This document shows positions 36,124-44,452 of a stretch of DNA of 48,614 nt, in pieces; position 1 is the stretch's first letter, and every line of letters starts with the position of its first letter. Both the position numbers and the translations under genes were made by a program. Below the pieces are notes generated by a model. The model was not told the origin of the DNA, did no database searches, and saw only the letters and a program-made list of their open reading frames with translations. The stretch is from Sphingopyxis sp. LC363 (GTDB taxonomy: Bacteria; Pseudomonadota; Alphaproteobacteria; Sphingomonadales; Sphingomonadaceae): the NCBI RefSeq assembly GCF_000756385.1, contig NZ_JNFC01000028.1:1-48614 (forward strand), given 5' to 3'.

Positions 36124-37084
36124 GACCAAGCGCCGCATGGAGCCGCGCCAGCGCTTCGGCATCGGCGGGCAGCCCGAGGCGCAGCCAGCGCGGCTCGTCG
36201 GCGAAGGGGCGGGTCAGGATCGCACGCCGGGCAAGCCGCTCGAACAGCGCGCGGCCGTCATCGGTTTCGATCAGGCGAAACAGCGGGCAGGCGCCCGCCG
36301 CGCGATAGCCATGCCGTGCTAACACCGCATCGAGCGCGATCGCCTCGGCGGGGAGGCGCTGCCGCGTCGCTTCGATCCAGCCAGCATCGGCATAGGCGGC
36401 GGTGCCGATCGCGATCGCCGCTTCGGATAGCGGCCATGCGCCCAGCCGCGCGCGTAGCGCAGCGACGATCGCCTGCGGCGCCAGAACGAAGCCAAGCCGC
36501 ACCCCCGCGAGGCCGAAAAATTTGCCGAAGGATCGAAAGACGATCAGCTTTCGATCGTCGGCGACCGACGCTGCGACGCTCAGCGCCGGATCGGCATCGG
36601 CAAAGGCTTCGTCAACGAGCAGCCAGCCGACGCCGCGTTCGAGCCATCCGAGCAGGGCATCGGGGGCAAGGGGGCGCCCGTCGGGGTTGTTCGGATTGGC
36701 GAGGATCAGGTTTCCGGTTGCGCCCGGCGCCACATCCCAGCGGGTTTCCGCGCTGCCCGCGATCATCGCGCCATGGGTGCGATAGCCCGGCGCGATGTGG
36801 GCGGTATCGCCGCCGATCAGTGCCCCGACCAGGCGTAGTCCGATCTCGCTGCCCGGCACCGCGCAGACATGGCATGGATCGACGCCGAAATAGTCCGCTG
36901 CGACGGCTTCAAGCCGCGCGAGATGCTCGGGCTCGGGCAATCGCCGCCAGTCGAACGCCATCCCCGCGGCGCCCGGCCAGGGATGCGGGTTGATCCCCGT
37001 CGACAGGTCGATCCAGTCGCCTTCGCCGAATTCGCGCTTCGCGGCCTCGATGCCCCCGCCGTGCCAGGTCCACGGCTCACTCAT
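36116..37084 (-). CDS. cobC: Threonine-phosphate decarboxylase, aminotransferase fold (CobC)
   Basis: A 322 aa PLP enzyme making (R)-1-amino-2-propanol phosphate for the cobalamin nucleotide loop. It begins HGGGIEAAKREFG and DLSTGINP, typical of this family. The PLP-binding residues are in ANPNNPDG, D158 (LLVDEAF), the Schiff-base K188 (RSFGKFFGLAGVRLG) and the nearby arginine. The ATG at 37084 overlaps the cobS stop (ATGA); a frame open to 37273 lies within cobS and is rejected. Confidence 0.93.
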   Translation of the reverse strand: MSEPWTWHGGGIEAAKREFGEGDWIDLSTGINPHPWPGAAGMAFDWRRLPEPEHLARLEAVAADYFGVDPCHVCAVPGSEIGLRLVGALIGGDTAHIAPGYRTHGAMIAGSAETRWDVAPGATGNLILANPNNPDGRPLAPDALLGWLERGVGWLLVDEAFADADPALSVAASVADDRKLIVFRSFGKFFGLAGVRLGFVLAPQAIVAALRARLGAWPLSEAAIAIGTAAYADAGWIEATRQRLPAEAIALDAVLARHGYRAAGACPLFRLIETDDGRALFERLARRAILTRPFADEPRWLRLGLPADAEALARLHAALGHG

Positions 37085-37800
37085 GCAACATGCGCCCACA
37101 GCAGTGCGGCCGCGAGGAGCAGGCTTTCGCCGATCTCGATCCCCGCGCCATGCCCGTCGCCCGAAATCCCGCCGATCCGGCGCAGCAGCCACCAGCCCCA
37201 GACAAGGAAGATCAACGGCGCGGCGAGCAGGGAGGGCGACACCCACGCCGCCGCCAACAGCAACCCGCCCCAACCCGCGAAATCAACCGGGCGCACCGCG
37301 TTGCGGAAACGCGAGCCCAATCCGGCATGCAGGTCGGGCAGCGCGCGCGACCAGACCAGCGGTCCGATTCGCGCCGCGAAGGGAACAAGCAGGGCGGCGG
37401 CGAACGCCTCGCGTTCGAACAGCGCGTGGAGCAGCACCAGCTTGGCGATCAGTTGCAAAACGATTGCGACCACCGCGAAGCTCCCGACATGCGGATCGCC
37501 GAGTACCGCGATCAGCCGATCGCGGTCCTTGTGCGCCGCGCCGCTCGCATCGGCGATGTCGCCCAGCCCGTCGAGGTGCAGCGCGCCGGTGACCGCGACC
37601 CAGGCGATCAGCGCCGCAAGCGCGCCGGTCCACGGATCGATCCGCGCCCCCGCCCAGCCCGCGCCCGCGACGATCGCGCCGACGATCAGCCCGACCGCGG
37701 GAAACCAGCGCATCGAGGCGGCAAATTCCTCGCCCGACACCGCGACGCGCGGCGTCGGCAGGCGCGTCAGGAACTGGATCGCGACGATCAGCCCCTTCAT
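37081..37800 (-). CDS. cobS: Adenosylcobinamide-GDP ribazoletransferase (cobalamin synthase)
   Basis: A 239 aa membrane protein joining adenosylcobinamide-GDP with alpha-ribazole (or its phosphate) to form cobalamin. It starts FLTRLPTPR and holds the family motif GALHLDGLGDIADASGAA with D/K residues (HKDRDRLIAVLGDPHVGSFAV), plus five or so hydrophobic segments. It overlaps the neighbours on both sides by ATGA. Confidence 0.95.
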   Translation of the reverse strand: MKGLIVAIQFLTRLPTPRVAVSGEEFAASMRWFPAVGLIVGAIVAGAGWAGARIDPWTGALAALIAWVAVTGALHLDGLGDIADASGAAHKDRDRLIAVLGDPHVGSFAVVAIVLQLIAKLVLLHALFEREAFAAALLVPFAARIGPLVWSRALPDLHAGLGSRFRNAVRPVDFAGWGGLLLAAAWVSPSLLAAPLIFLVWGWWLLRRIGGISGDGHGAGIEIGESLLLAAALLWAHVA

Positions 37801-38366
37801 GGCCGCAGCCCCACGATTTGCGCGCTCGGGCGTTCGCCGGGCCAGACACGCAGCGACAGCAGCGCCGCATAGGGCAGGTCGAACGCCCAGAGCCGGCGCT
37901 GGTCGAAACTGCAGAGGACATGCAAGGCCGCGCGCATCGCGCCGCCGTGCGTGACGACCAGCGCCGGCACCGGCGCGAGGTCGGCGATCGCGGCAACAAT
38001 GCGTGCCACCAGCGCCGACCAGCGCTCGCCCCCCGGCGGTGGGTTCGCGTCGGGGTCATCGACGAAGCGGCCAAAGGCACCGTCGTCGACGGCGTTCACC
38101 GCCATACCGTCCCAGTCACCGAAATCGAGCTCGCGCCAGCGCCGATCGGAGGTGAGCGGCAGGTCGACCGCCGACCCGATTGCCTCTCCTGCCGCGCGGC
38201 ATCGCCAAAGGTCCGAAGCGACCAGGCATTCGATGCCCAAGCCCTCCGCTTGCGCAACACACGCCGCGATTCCCGCTTCGGTCGGTGCCCCGTCGGTGCG
38301 TCCCATCAGCAGCCCCGGCGTTTCGGGCGCGCCGTGGCGCAGCAAATGGAGCGCGAAGCCGGTCAC
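37797..38366 (-). CDS. Histidine phosphatase, probable alpha-ribazole phosphatase
   Basis: A 189 aa phosphoglycerate-mutase-like enzyme. The catalytic motif LLRHGAPE holds the phospho-accepting histidine (H11). The second histidine appears in VVTHGGAMRAAL, and E79 in WRELDFGDWDG matches the family acid. In cobalamin loci this enzyme dephosphorylates alpha-ribazole phosphate or adenosylcobalamin phosphate (CobC in enteric nomenclature). The GTG at 38366 overlaps the cobT stop. The frame is open far upstream to 38858, but that part is the shadow of cobT. Confidence 0.88.
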   Translation of the reverse strand: MTGFALHLLRHGAPETPGLLMGRTDGAPTEAGIAACVAQAEGLGIECLVASDLWRCRAAGEAIGSAVDLPLTSDRRWRELDFGDWDGMAVNAVDDGAFGRFVDDPDANPPPGGERWSALVARIVAAIADLAPVPALVVTHGGAMRAALHVLCSFDQRRLWAFDLPYAALLSLRVWPGERPSAQIVGLRP

Positions 38367-39379
38367 AGCGAGGCCGAGACCGCCGCCTCGGCAAAGGTCG
38401 CCATCCGGTCGTGCGCGGCGAGCGCGCTGCGCACGATATTCGCGGCGACCGCCGCGCCGCTGCCTTCGCCCAGCCGCATATCGAGCGACAGCAAAGGGTC
38501 GAGCCCGAGCAATGCCAGCAGGCGCTTGTGCCCCGGCTCCGACGAACAATGGCCCGCGATGCAATGGTTTACGATCGCGGGGTTCTCCGCCGCCAGCGGC
38601 GCGATCGCCGAAGTGCAGATAAAGCCGTCGAGCAGCACCGGCACGCCGAGCTGGCGCGCACGCACGATGGCGCCCGCGATTGCCACGATCTCGCGCCCGC
38701 CGACGCGGCGCAGCGTTTCGAACGCCGAACGCGGCGCCTCGGCGTGGAAGGCGAGCGCGCTCTCGATCACCTGAATCTTGCGCGCGACGCCGTGCCCGTC
38801 GACCCCGGTCCCCGGGCCGGCCCATCCCGCCACCTCGCCCGCGAAGCTGCGCGCGCAAAGCGCGGCGGCGGCGGTCGAATTGCCGATCCCCATCTCGCCG
38901 AGCACGAGCAGATCGAGATCGGGCTCGACCGCCGCCGCGCCGCGGTTCAGCGCGTCAAGGCATTCGTCCTCGCGCATCGCCGGTGCGACGGTGAAATCGG
39001 CGGTCGGCCGGTCGAGGTCGAGCGCGACGATGGCCAGCTCGAGCCCCGCCGCCTCCGACAAGGCGTTGATGGCCGCGCCGCCGCTGGCGAAATTGGCGAC
39101 CATCTGCGCGGTGACGTTCGGCGGAAAGGCGCTGACACCGTGCACGGTGACGCCGTGATTGCCCGCGAAGATCGCGGCGCGCGCACGCTCGATCCGCGGC
39201 CGCGCCCGGCCCTGCCAGCCGGCGAAAAAGATCGCGAGATTTTCGAGCCGGCCGAGCGACCCCGCCGGCTTGGTGAGTTCGGCCTGCCGCACCCGCGCAT
39301 CGGCGGCGGCACCGGCGTCGGGCTCGCCAAGGTCGGCAAGCGCGGCTTCAAAGGCCTCGACAGAAACGAAACTGGTCAT
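38363..39379 (-). CDS. cobT: Nicotinate-nucleotide-dimethylbenzimidazole phosphoribosyltransferase
   Basis: A 338 aa enzyme activating 5,6-dimethylbenzimidazole to alpha-ribazole phosphate, the lower ligand. It has the family's LTKPAGSLGRLENLAIFFAGWQ, FAGNHGVTVHGVSAFP, LGEMGIGNSTAAAAL, and the C-terminal LDMRLGEGSGAAVA that carries the catalytic glutamate. The ATG at 39379 overlaps the stop of the DUF1636 gene. Confidence 0.95.
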   Translation of the reverse strand: MTSFVSVEAFEAALADLGEPDAGAAADARVRQAELTKPAGSLGRLENLAIFFAGWQGRARPRIERARAAIFAGNHGVTVHGVSAFPPNVTAQMVANFASGGAAINALSEAAGLELAIVALDLDRPTADFTVAPAMREDECLDALNRGAAAVEPDLDLLVLGEMGIGNSTAAAALCARSFAGEVAGWAGPGTGVDGHGVARKIQVIESALAFHAEAPRSAFETLRRVGGREIVAIAGAIVRARQLGVPVLLDGFICTSAIAPLAAENPAIVNHCIAGHCSSEPGHKRLLALLGLDPLLSLDMRLGEGSGAAVAANIVRSALAAHDRMATFAEAAVSASL

Positions 39380-39783
39380 TCGGCGACAAATCCTGGCGGC
39401 GGCGTGCGGGTGATAAAATGGCCTTTGACCCCCTCGGGCCACAGCGGCCAGGCGACGCGGCCATGCTCGCTCGCGGCATAGTGCACGGCATAGTCGAGGA
39501 TCGCGCGCGCCGACGCCTCATCGCCGTTGAAGCGGCCGAGCACATAGCCGATCTTGTCCGGCGCGCGCAGGTGGACGGTGCAATGATCCTGGCACGCGAA
39601 AAGGCACGCCATCTCCTGCACCGCGATCGCGGCATAGCGCGGTTCGTCCCGCTGGAGCTGCTTCATCGCCTCGACCAGCCGCGCGCCGCCGCGCACGCCC
39701 GCCGCGTCGACCTGCGCCGCGCGGCTGTGGCGGCAGCTGTTGCACACCACCACCGCGGGGCCCGGATCGACGCGCGTCAGCAT
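39376..39783 (-). CDS. DUF1636 family cysteine-containing protein
   Basis: A 135 aa protein with C14-x2-C17 near the N-terminus (VVVCNSCRHS) and C60, C64 and C68 (MACLFACQDHCTVHL), a pattern like a thioredoxin-fold [2Fe-2S] ferredoxin or metal-binding protein. DUF1636 genes are regularly found in alphaproteobacterial cobalamin and cobalt loci, but the biochemical role is not established to my knowledge. Its position directly after the btuB-type gene (TGATG) and before cobT suggests a role in cobalamin uptake, cobalt handling or reductive adenosylation (inference). Confidence 0.85.
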   Translation of the reverse strand: MLTRVDPGPAVVVCNSCRHSRAAQVDAAGVRGGARLVEAMKQLQRDEPRYAAIAVQEMACLFACQDHCTVHLRAPDKIGYVLGRFNGDEASARAILDYAVHYAASEHGRVAWPLWPEGVKGHFITRTPPPGFVAE

Positions 39784-41735
39784 CAGAAACGGCCCCTTAT
39801 GCCGGCGTAGATGCTGCGGCCGAGCGAGCCATAACGGAACGCCGTCATATATTCCTCGTCGAAGAGATTCTCGGCGCGCGCGAACAGCTTCACCGCATCC
39901 GACAGGGCAACTTCGGCGCGCAGATCGACGAGCGTATAGCCGCCCAGCCGCTGCGCACTGCTCGCATTGTCATAGCTTTTGCCCGACCAGCGCAGCGCCG
40001 CGCCGAGCTCGAACCCGGAACCGAAGTCATAGCTCGCCGAAGCATTGGCGCTATGTCGCGGACGGCGCGGGAGCCAATTGCCGAAATTGGCGCTGCCCTC
40101 GGAGCGATCCTCGGCGACGATCCAGCTGTAATTGCCATCGAGCGTCAGCCCGCCGAGCGTCAACGCCGCGGCGCCCTCGATACCATGCGCCTCGCTGCGC
40201 GCGACGTTGAGATAATAGCCGAAGCGCGGCACCGGCGGATTGCTGCCGGGGACAGTGCACAGCGGGTCGTCGGGGTCGGTGCAGCTGTTGAAGATAATCT
40301 GGTTCTTCGTCGTGCGGTCGAACCAGGTCGCGCCGAAGACCAGCTTGTCGCCGAACAGATGCTGCTCGACCCCCGCTTCCCAGCCGTGCGCTTCCTCGGG
40401 ATCGAGCCCGACATTCCCATATTCGCTGAACAGCTGGTAGAGGCCGGGCGCCTTGAACCCCTCGCCATAGCGCGCGCGCAGCACCGTTCCGGTCGGCAGG
40501 CGCCACACGCCGCCCGCCGCGAACAAGGTCCGCCCGCCATAGCGATTATGATCGTCGTGGCGGACGCCGCCATTGAGCGTCAGCCCGTCCACCGGCTCGA
40601 TGCCGAGCTGGCCATAGATGCTGGTGATTTCCGCCTTGCCGCGAACGAAATCGGGAAGCGGGACGCCAAGCGACGCCGACGGCGAACGGCTGCGGAAGTC
40701 CGAACGTTCATTCTCGACCCCGAAAATCGCGGTGATGCGGTCGGTCAAGTCGAAGCCGCCCTGATATTCCCAGCGCTTGTTCTTGCCGTCGGCCTCGAAG
40801 CTGCGCGGACGTGCGCGGTCGGGGTTGAAATTGTCGCGGTTGGTGTCGGTATAGGCAAAAGCGACACGATTGCGGAATCGCCCGTCGGCGAGGGCAAAAT
40901 TGAGCCCCGCATAGCCGACGAACTCCTTGTTCTGCCCATAATCACTGCTGTCGGTGTTGAAGCCGTCGAACTCGACCCGGCCGCTCGAATAATATCCGCG
41001 CACCTCGGCGCTGACATTGTCGGCGAGCGCCAGTTCGGCGCGGCCCGAAACATTGCTGTTGCGATAGCCGTCGCGCTCGACCCCGCCGAACGCCTTGGCG
41101 TGCGACGAAATGCCGTCGGTCGCGAATCGCTGGCCGCCGAGGCGCCAGCTCAAGGGGCCGGTGCGCCCGCCGATCGCGGCGCGTGCGCTCACCGTCTCGC
41201 GCGACCCCGCCTCGAGGTCGAAGCTGCCTTCGAGTTCCTTTTCCGGCGATGCGGTGACGATATTGATCACCCCGCCGATCGCCTGGCTACCCCACAGGAT
41301 CGACTGCGGCCCGCGCAGCACCTCGATCCGGTCGATGTCGCCCACGAGCAGATTGGCGAAGTTGAAACCGCCGCCGGTCGACGAGGGATCGTTGAGCTTG
41401 ACCCCGTCGATCACCGTCACCGTATGTTCGGATTCGGCGCCGCGGATACGCAGCGAGGTCGAGGTGCCGTAACCGCCGTTGCGCGAGATGCTGATCCCCG
41501 GGGTGCGTAGCAGCAGTTCGGTGACGCCGATATCCTGCGCGCGGTCGATCGCGTCCTTGTCGAGCACCGCGACCGACGACGGAATCTCGTCGAGCGTTAG
41601 CGGCGCGCGCGTCGCGGTGACGGTGATGCTGTCGGCATCGGCGGCGACCGCATGCGCCGTCTCCTCGGCGGAGGCGGTGGAGGAAGCCGCGACGGCGGCG
41701 AGACAGATCGAACTTCGGTAAATCACTTTGAACAT
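39783..41735 (-). CDS. btuB: TonB-dependent outer membrane receptor, probable vitamin B12 transporter
   Basis: A 650 aa receptor. It has a signal peptide (about 1-23), a TonB box-like DSITVTATRAP, a plug domain (about 45-150, with VAVLDKDAI, RTPGISISRNGG, LRGPQSILWGSQAIGGVINI) and a 22-strand-type beta-barrel ending in the outer-membrane signature YAGIRGRF with terminal phenylalanine. BtuB function is inferred from the cobalamin riboswitch upstream and the cob genes downstream. The ATG at 41735 was chosen for the signal peptide; longer frames run into the leader. Confidence 0.92.
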   Translation of the reverse strand: MFKVIYRSSICLAAVAASSTASAEETAHAVAADADSITVTATRAPLTLDEIPSSVAVLDKDAIDRAQDIGVTELLLRTPGISISRNGGYGTSTSLRIRGAESEHTVTVIDGVKLNDPSSTGGGFNFANLLVGDIDRIEVLRGPQSILWGSQAIGGVINIVTASPEKELEGSFDLEAGSRETVSARAAIGGRTGPLSWRLGGQRFATDGISSHAKAFGGVERDGYRNSNVSGRAELALADNVSAEVRGYYSSGRVEFDGFNTDSSDYGQNKEFVGYAGLNFALADGRFRNRVAFAYTDTNRDNFNPDRARPRSFEADGKNKRWEYQGGFDLTDRITAIFGVENERSDFRSRSPSASLGVPLPDFVRGKAEITSIYGQLGIEPVDGLTLNGGVRHDDHNRYGGRTLFAAGGVWRLPTGTVLRARYGEGFKAPGLYQLFSEYGNVGLDPEEAHGWEAGVEQHLFGDKLVFGATWFDRTTKNQIIFNSCTDPDDPLCTVPGSNPPVPRFGYYLNVARSEAHGIEGAAALTLGGLTLDGNYSWIVAEDRSEGSANFGNWLPRRPRHSANASASYDFGSGFELGAALRWSGKSYDNASSAQRLGGYTLVDLRAEVALSDAVKLFARAENLFDEEYMTAFRYGSLGRSIYAGIRGRF

Positions 41736-41894
41736 TGGACAAACCCATCGACAATGCCGCCCATGCGCGCGGCCGATCGGTCGTCCTTCGGGGACGCACG
41801 ACATCGCCCGCGCACCTGCGCAGCCAGCTTTGTCGTCATGCGGGTTCACCCCCGTCCGCCCGGCACACCCTGTCCGCGCGAAAGACGACGGCGA

Positions 41895-42055
41895 CGGGCA
41901 GGTCTCCTGGCTTGCGGGTCGGCGCCGGTCGGCCGCCTTCTCGGGACCGGGGTCCCAATGGCGTATGGCCGATGGCTCGCCGCGTACAGTTGCAGGGGCA
42001 GCCGGGGTTTTCCCGTTCCCTCTTCGTCTCCGTCGCCGGAGAACCTGTCGCTTGC
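41895..42055 (-). ncRNA. Cobalamin riboswitch
   Basis: On the minus strand the leader reads GAGGGAAC, then CCGGCTGCCCCTGCAACTGT, then GCGGCGAGCCAT, and ends with GCCAGGAGACCTGCC. These are the conserved blocks of the AdoCbl riboswitch, including the B12 box (CAGGAGACCTGCC). Boundaries are approximate. About 160 bases separate it from the btuB start, enough for an expression platform, whose form I could not fix. It should repress the whole nine-gene operon when cobalamin is abundant. Confidence 0.92.
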
Positions 42056-42124
42056 CGCGGCCGTTAGCCTTATTCGGAGGCGGCGGTCAATCGCCTCTCG
42101 GATCATATTTGCTTATGATTTTTC

Positions 42125-42151
42125 CGTCATCCCGGCGAAGGCCGGGATCTC
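42125..42151. repeat. 27-base palindromic repeat unit, copy 1
   Basis: The hairpin ATCCCGGC-GAAG-GCCGGGAT is flanked by CGTC and CTC. The identical 27 bases occur at 48506-48532, and inverted at 48557-48583. It lies between the riboswitch and the S41 protease gene and could also serve as a transcription terminator for the latter. Confidence 0.85.
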
Positions 42152-42261
42152 AAGGCCTCGTTCCAAGGCACCGGCGAGATCGTGTTTCAGAGTCACGTGC
42201 CTCTGAACACCCTTCGCCGCGAGTCATTTGCAGGCCGCCATGGGCTGAATGTCGATCGATC

Positions 42262-43713
42262 CTAAAACAGCCCCGGCAATTCGCGCTGCGCCGCGCTCGG
42301 GCGGTCGGGCACCAGCATTGTCGGCGGGGCCGCTACCGCGAAACGGCGGTCGCTCGACGCCGTGCGGGCGTTCGCGTCGGCGATCCGCGTCGTGCAGGCG
42401 TTGCCGGCAAGGAAGTCGATCGCGGCGCGGATCGACGCCTCGCGCGGGTCGCCGAGCGGGAAGCCCAGATCGTCGTTCGCGGCGCAGCTGTTCGCGATCT
42501 TCGGCGCCAGCCCGTCGTAATAGTCGCTCTGCCCGCTTGCATTGCCGGTGGCGAAGGCGACGACGCGCATCCGGTCGTCGCACTCGGCCTTGTCGAGCGC
42601 GATCTGGCCGACCGGCTTACCAAAGGTGTTGCTGCCGACGAGCGTCATATTGGTGCCGAGATAGGGCAGCATCGAATTGATCACCAGCTCGCTCGCCGAT
42701 GCGGTCGACCCGGTGCCGATGAAGGCGATCCGCGTCGGCGCAATCGATTGCGCGCCAGGCGCGAAGCGATGCTCGTCGTCCTCGGCGGACTTGCTTGGGC
42801 GGAAACGCGTCTGCGAAAAAAGCTGGCCGGCGCGTCCAGCACCCATCAGGTCGCCCATCAGATTGGCGGTCGAAACGAGGCCGCCGCCATTATAGCGGAA
42901 ATCGATGACGATGTCGGTGACGCCCTGCGCGCGGAAATCGGCGAAGGCGGCGCCGAGCTGGTTGTCGGCCGACGAAATGAAGGTGCGCAGGTTGAGATAG
43001 CCGTAGTTGCGACCGCCCTCGCTGATGATCTTGGCGCCATAGCGGTCCGAAACGGGATCGAGCGCATAGTCGGCCTTGGCGACGGTGACGTCGCGCGTGC
43101 CCGCCGCGTCGGTGATGCGCAGCACGCGGCTCACCCCGGGGTCGTTCGGGCCGAGCGCGTCTGTGAGCCCCTGGGTCCCCCCGGCGGCGACGATGCTCGC
43201 GAGGGTGCGCACATTGCCGCTGTTCGTGCCGATCCCGACGATCGCGGTGCCGCGGTCGATCCCCGCCGCAAAGGCCGGCGCGCCTTCATAGGCTTCGGCG
43301 ATGACGATGCGCTGATTGACCGCGTCATACGCCATGAGCACGCCGAAACCCGCGCTCGATCCGCTCTCAAAGAAGGCATTCTCCTCGGCGATCGAGGTGA
43401 TGTAGGTGAAGAAACGGTCCTTGTTCAGCGCGCGCGCCGGGGCGACCAGCGCATCGATATAGGATTGGACGTCGCTATAGGCGCCGGGATTGACGCCGCT
43501 CGCGACGTCGCCGGGGAACAGATACCATTCGTCGATCACCGCCTTGGCAAAGGACTGGCGCGAGGCGAGCGCGCAATTGGGCGTCGGGGTGGGGCTCGGC
43601 GTCGGGGTGACCGTGACCGGGCCGCTGCCCAGCGTTCCGCCGTCGCCGCCGCACGACGCCAGCATCAAAGCCGCGAGCGTTAGCGCCGCTACCGGCCGCC
43701 TCGACTTGCCCAT
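42262..43713 (-). CDS. S41 family peptidase lipoprotein
   Basis: A 483 aa protein. The signal peptide ends in a lipobox LASC (about residues 18-21), so it is probably a lipoprotein. It is followed by a Thr/Pro linker (TVTPTPSPTPTP). A PDZ-like domain (about 120-215) precedes the S41 C-terminal-processing-protease domain with DIVIDFRYNGGG and the catalytic serine region GSTASASELVINS; a lysine follows in NTFGKPVGQ. Substrate unknown. ATG at 43713 has GGGGAG upstream. A frame open to 43803 is rejected for lack of a signal peptide. Confidence 0.9.
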   Translation of the reverse strand: MGKSRRPVAALTLAALMLASCGGDGGTLGSGPVTVTPTPSPTPTPNCALASRQSFAKAVIDEWYLFPGDVASGVNPGAYSDVQSYIDALVAPARALNKDRFFTYITSIAEENAFFESGSSAGFGVLMAYDAVNQRIVIAEAYEGAPAFAAGIDRGTAIVGIGTNSGNVRTLASIVAAGGTQGLTDALGPNDPGVSRVLRITDAAGTRDVTVAKADYALDPVSDRYGAKIISEGGRNYGYLNLRTFISSADNQLGAAFADFRAQGVTDIVIDFRYNGGGLVSTANLMGDLMGAGRAGQLFSQTRFRPSKSAEDDEHRFAPGAQSIAPTRIAFIGTGSTASASELVINSMLPYLGTNMTLVGSNTFGKPVGQIALDKAECDDRMRVVAFATGNASGQSDYYDGLAPKIANSCAANDDLGFPLGDPREASIRAAIDFLAGNACTTRIADANARTASSDRRFAVAAPPTMLVPDRPSAAQRELPGLF

Positions 43714-43744
43714 CAATATTCTCCCCGGTTCGACCCAACGACCT

Positions 43745-44452
43745 TTATTCGGCGTCCGCCTCGCTCCCATCTTGCCGGCCCTTGAACCCCTGCGCGATAA
43801 CATAAAGTTCGGGTGACCCCTTGCGGCTGGCGGGCGGCTTGGCGTGTTTTACCGTTGAAAAGTGTCGCTTTAGTAAAGTCAACAATTCGCGGTCGGCGCC
43901 GCCCGCGAACACTTTCGCCACGAAGGCTCCGCCGGGCAGCAAATTCTGCACCGCGAAATCGGCGGCGGTTTCCGCGAGGCCGATCGTGCGCAGATGGTCG
44001 GTCTGCGGATGGCCGACGGTATTCGCCGCCATGTCCGAAATGACGAGGTCGGGGGCGCTGCCGAGCGCCTCGATCAGCTTATCGGGCGCCGCATCGTCCA
44101 TGAAATCCATCTCGAGGATTTCGACCCCCTCGATCGGTTCGCAAGCAAGCAGGTCGATCCCCGCGACGCGCGCGCGCGGGTTCGCCCCCCGCACGACCTG
44201 CGACCAGCCGCCCGGCGTGATGCCCAGATCGACGACCGCGCGCGCCTTCTTGAGGAAACCGAATTTCTCGTCGAGCTCGATCAGCTTGTACGCGGCGCGC
44301 GAGCGATAGCCTTCGGCCTGCGCGCGGCGCACATAGGGGTCGTTCAATTGCCGTTGCAGCCAGCGCGTCGACGACACGCTGCGCTTCTTCGCGGTCTTGA
44401 CCCGCACATGCAGTCCGCCGCGCCCGCCACCTTTGCCGCCGCTGCCGCTCAT
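43745..44452 (-). CDS. rlmE: 23S rRNA (uridine-2'-O) methyltransferase RlmE/FtsJ
   Basis: A 235 aa SAM-dependent methyltransferase that modifies U2552 in the 23S rRNA A-loop (E. coli number, known for the family). The K-D-K-E tetrad is visible: K56 (SRAAYKL), D140 (PDLVISDMA), K180 (GAFVAKVF) and E215 (SPELYVIA). The SAM-binding motif is VVDLGITPGGWSQV. A Gly-rich, basic N-terminal extension (GSGGKGGGRGG) is typical of alphaproteobacterial forms. The start overlaps the Ppx/GppA stop (ATGA). Confidence 0.95.
   Translation of the reverse strand: MSGSGGKGGGRGGLHVRVKTAKKRSVSSTRWLQRQLNDPYVRRAQAEGYRSRAAYKLIELDEKFGFLKKARAVVDLGITPGGWSQVVRGANPRARVAGIDLLACEPIEGVEILEMDFMDDAAPDKLIEALGSAPDLVISDMAANTVGHPQTDHLRTIGLAETAADFAVQNLLPGGAFVAKVFAGGADRELLTLLKRHFSTVKHAKPPASRKGSPELYVIAQGFKGRQDGSEADAE

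Noticed and set aside
38367..38858. N-terminal extension of the alpha-ribazole phosphatase
   Set aside because: It is antiphase reading of cobT; the GTG at 38366 overlaps the cobT stop as at every other junction of the operon.
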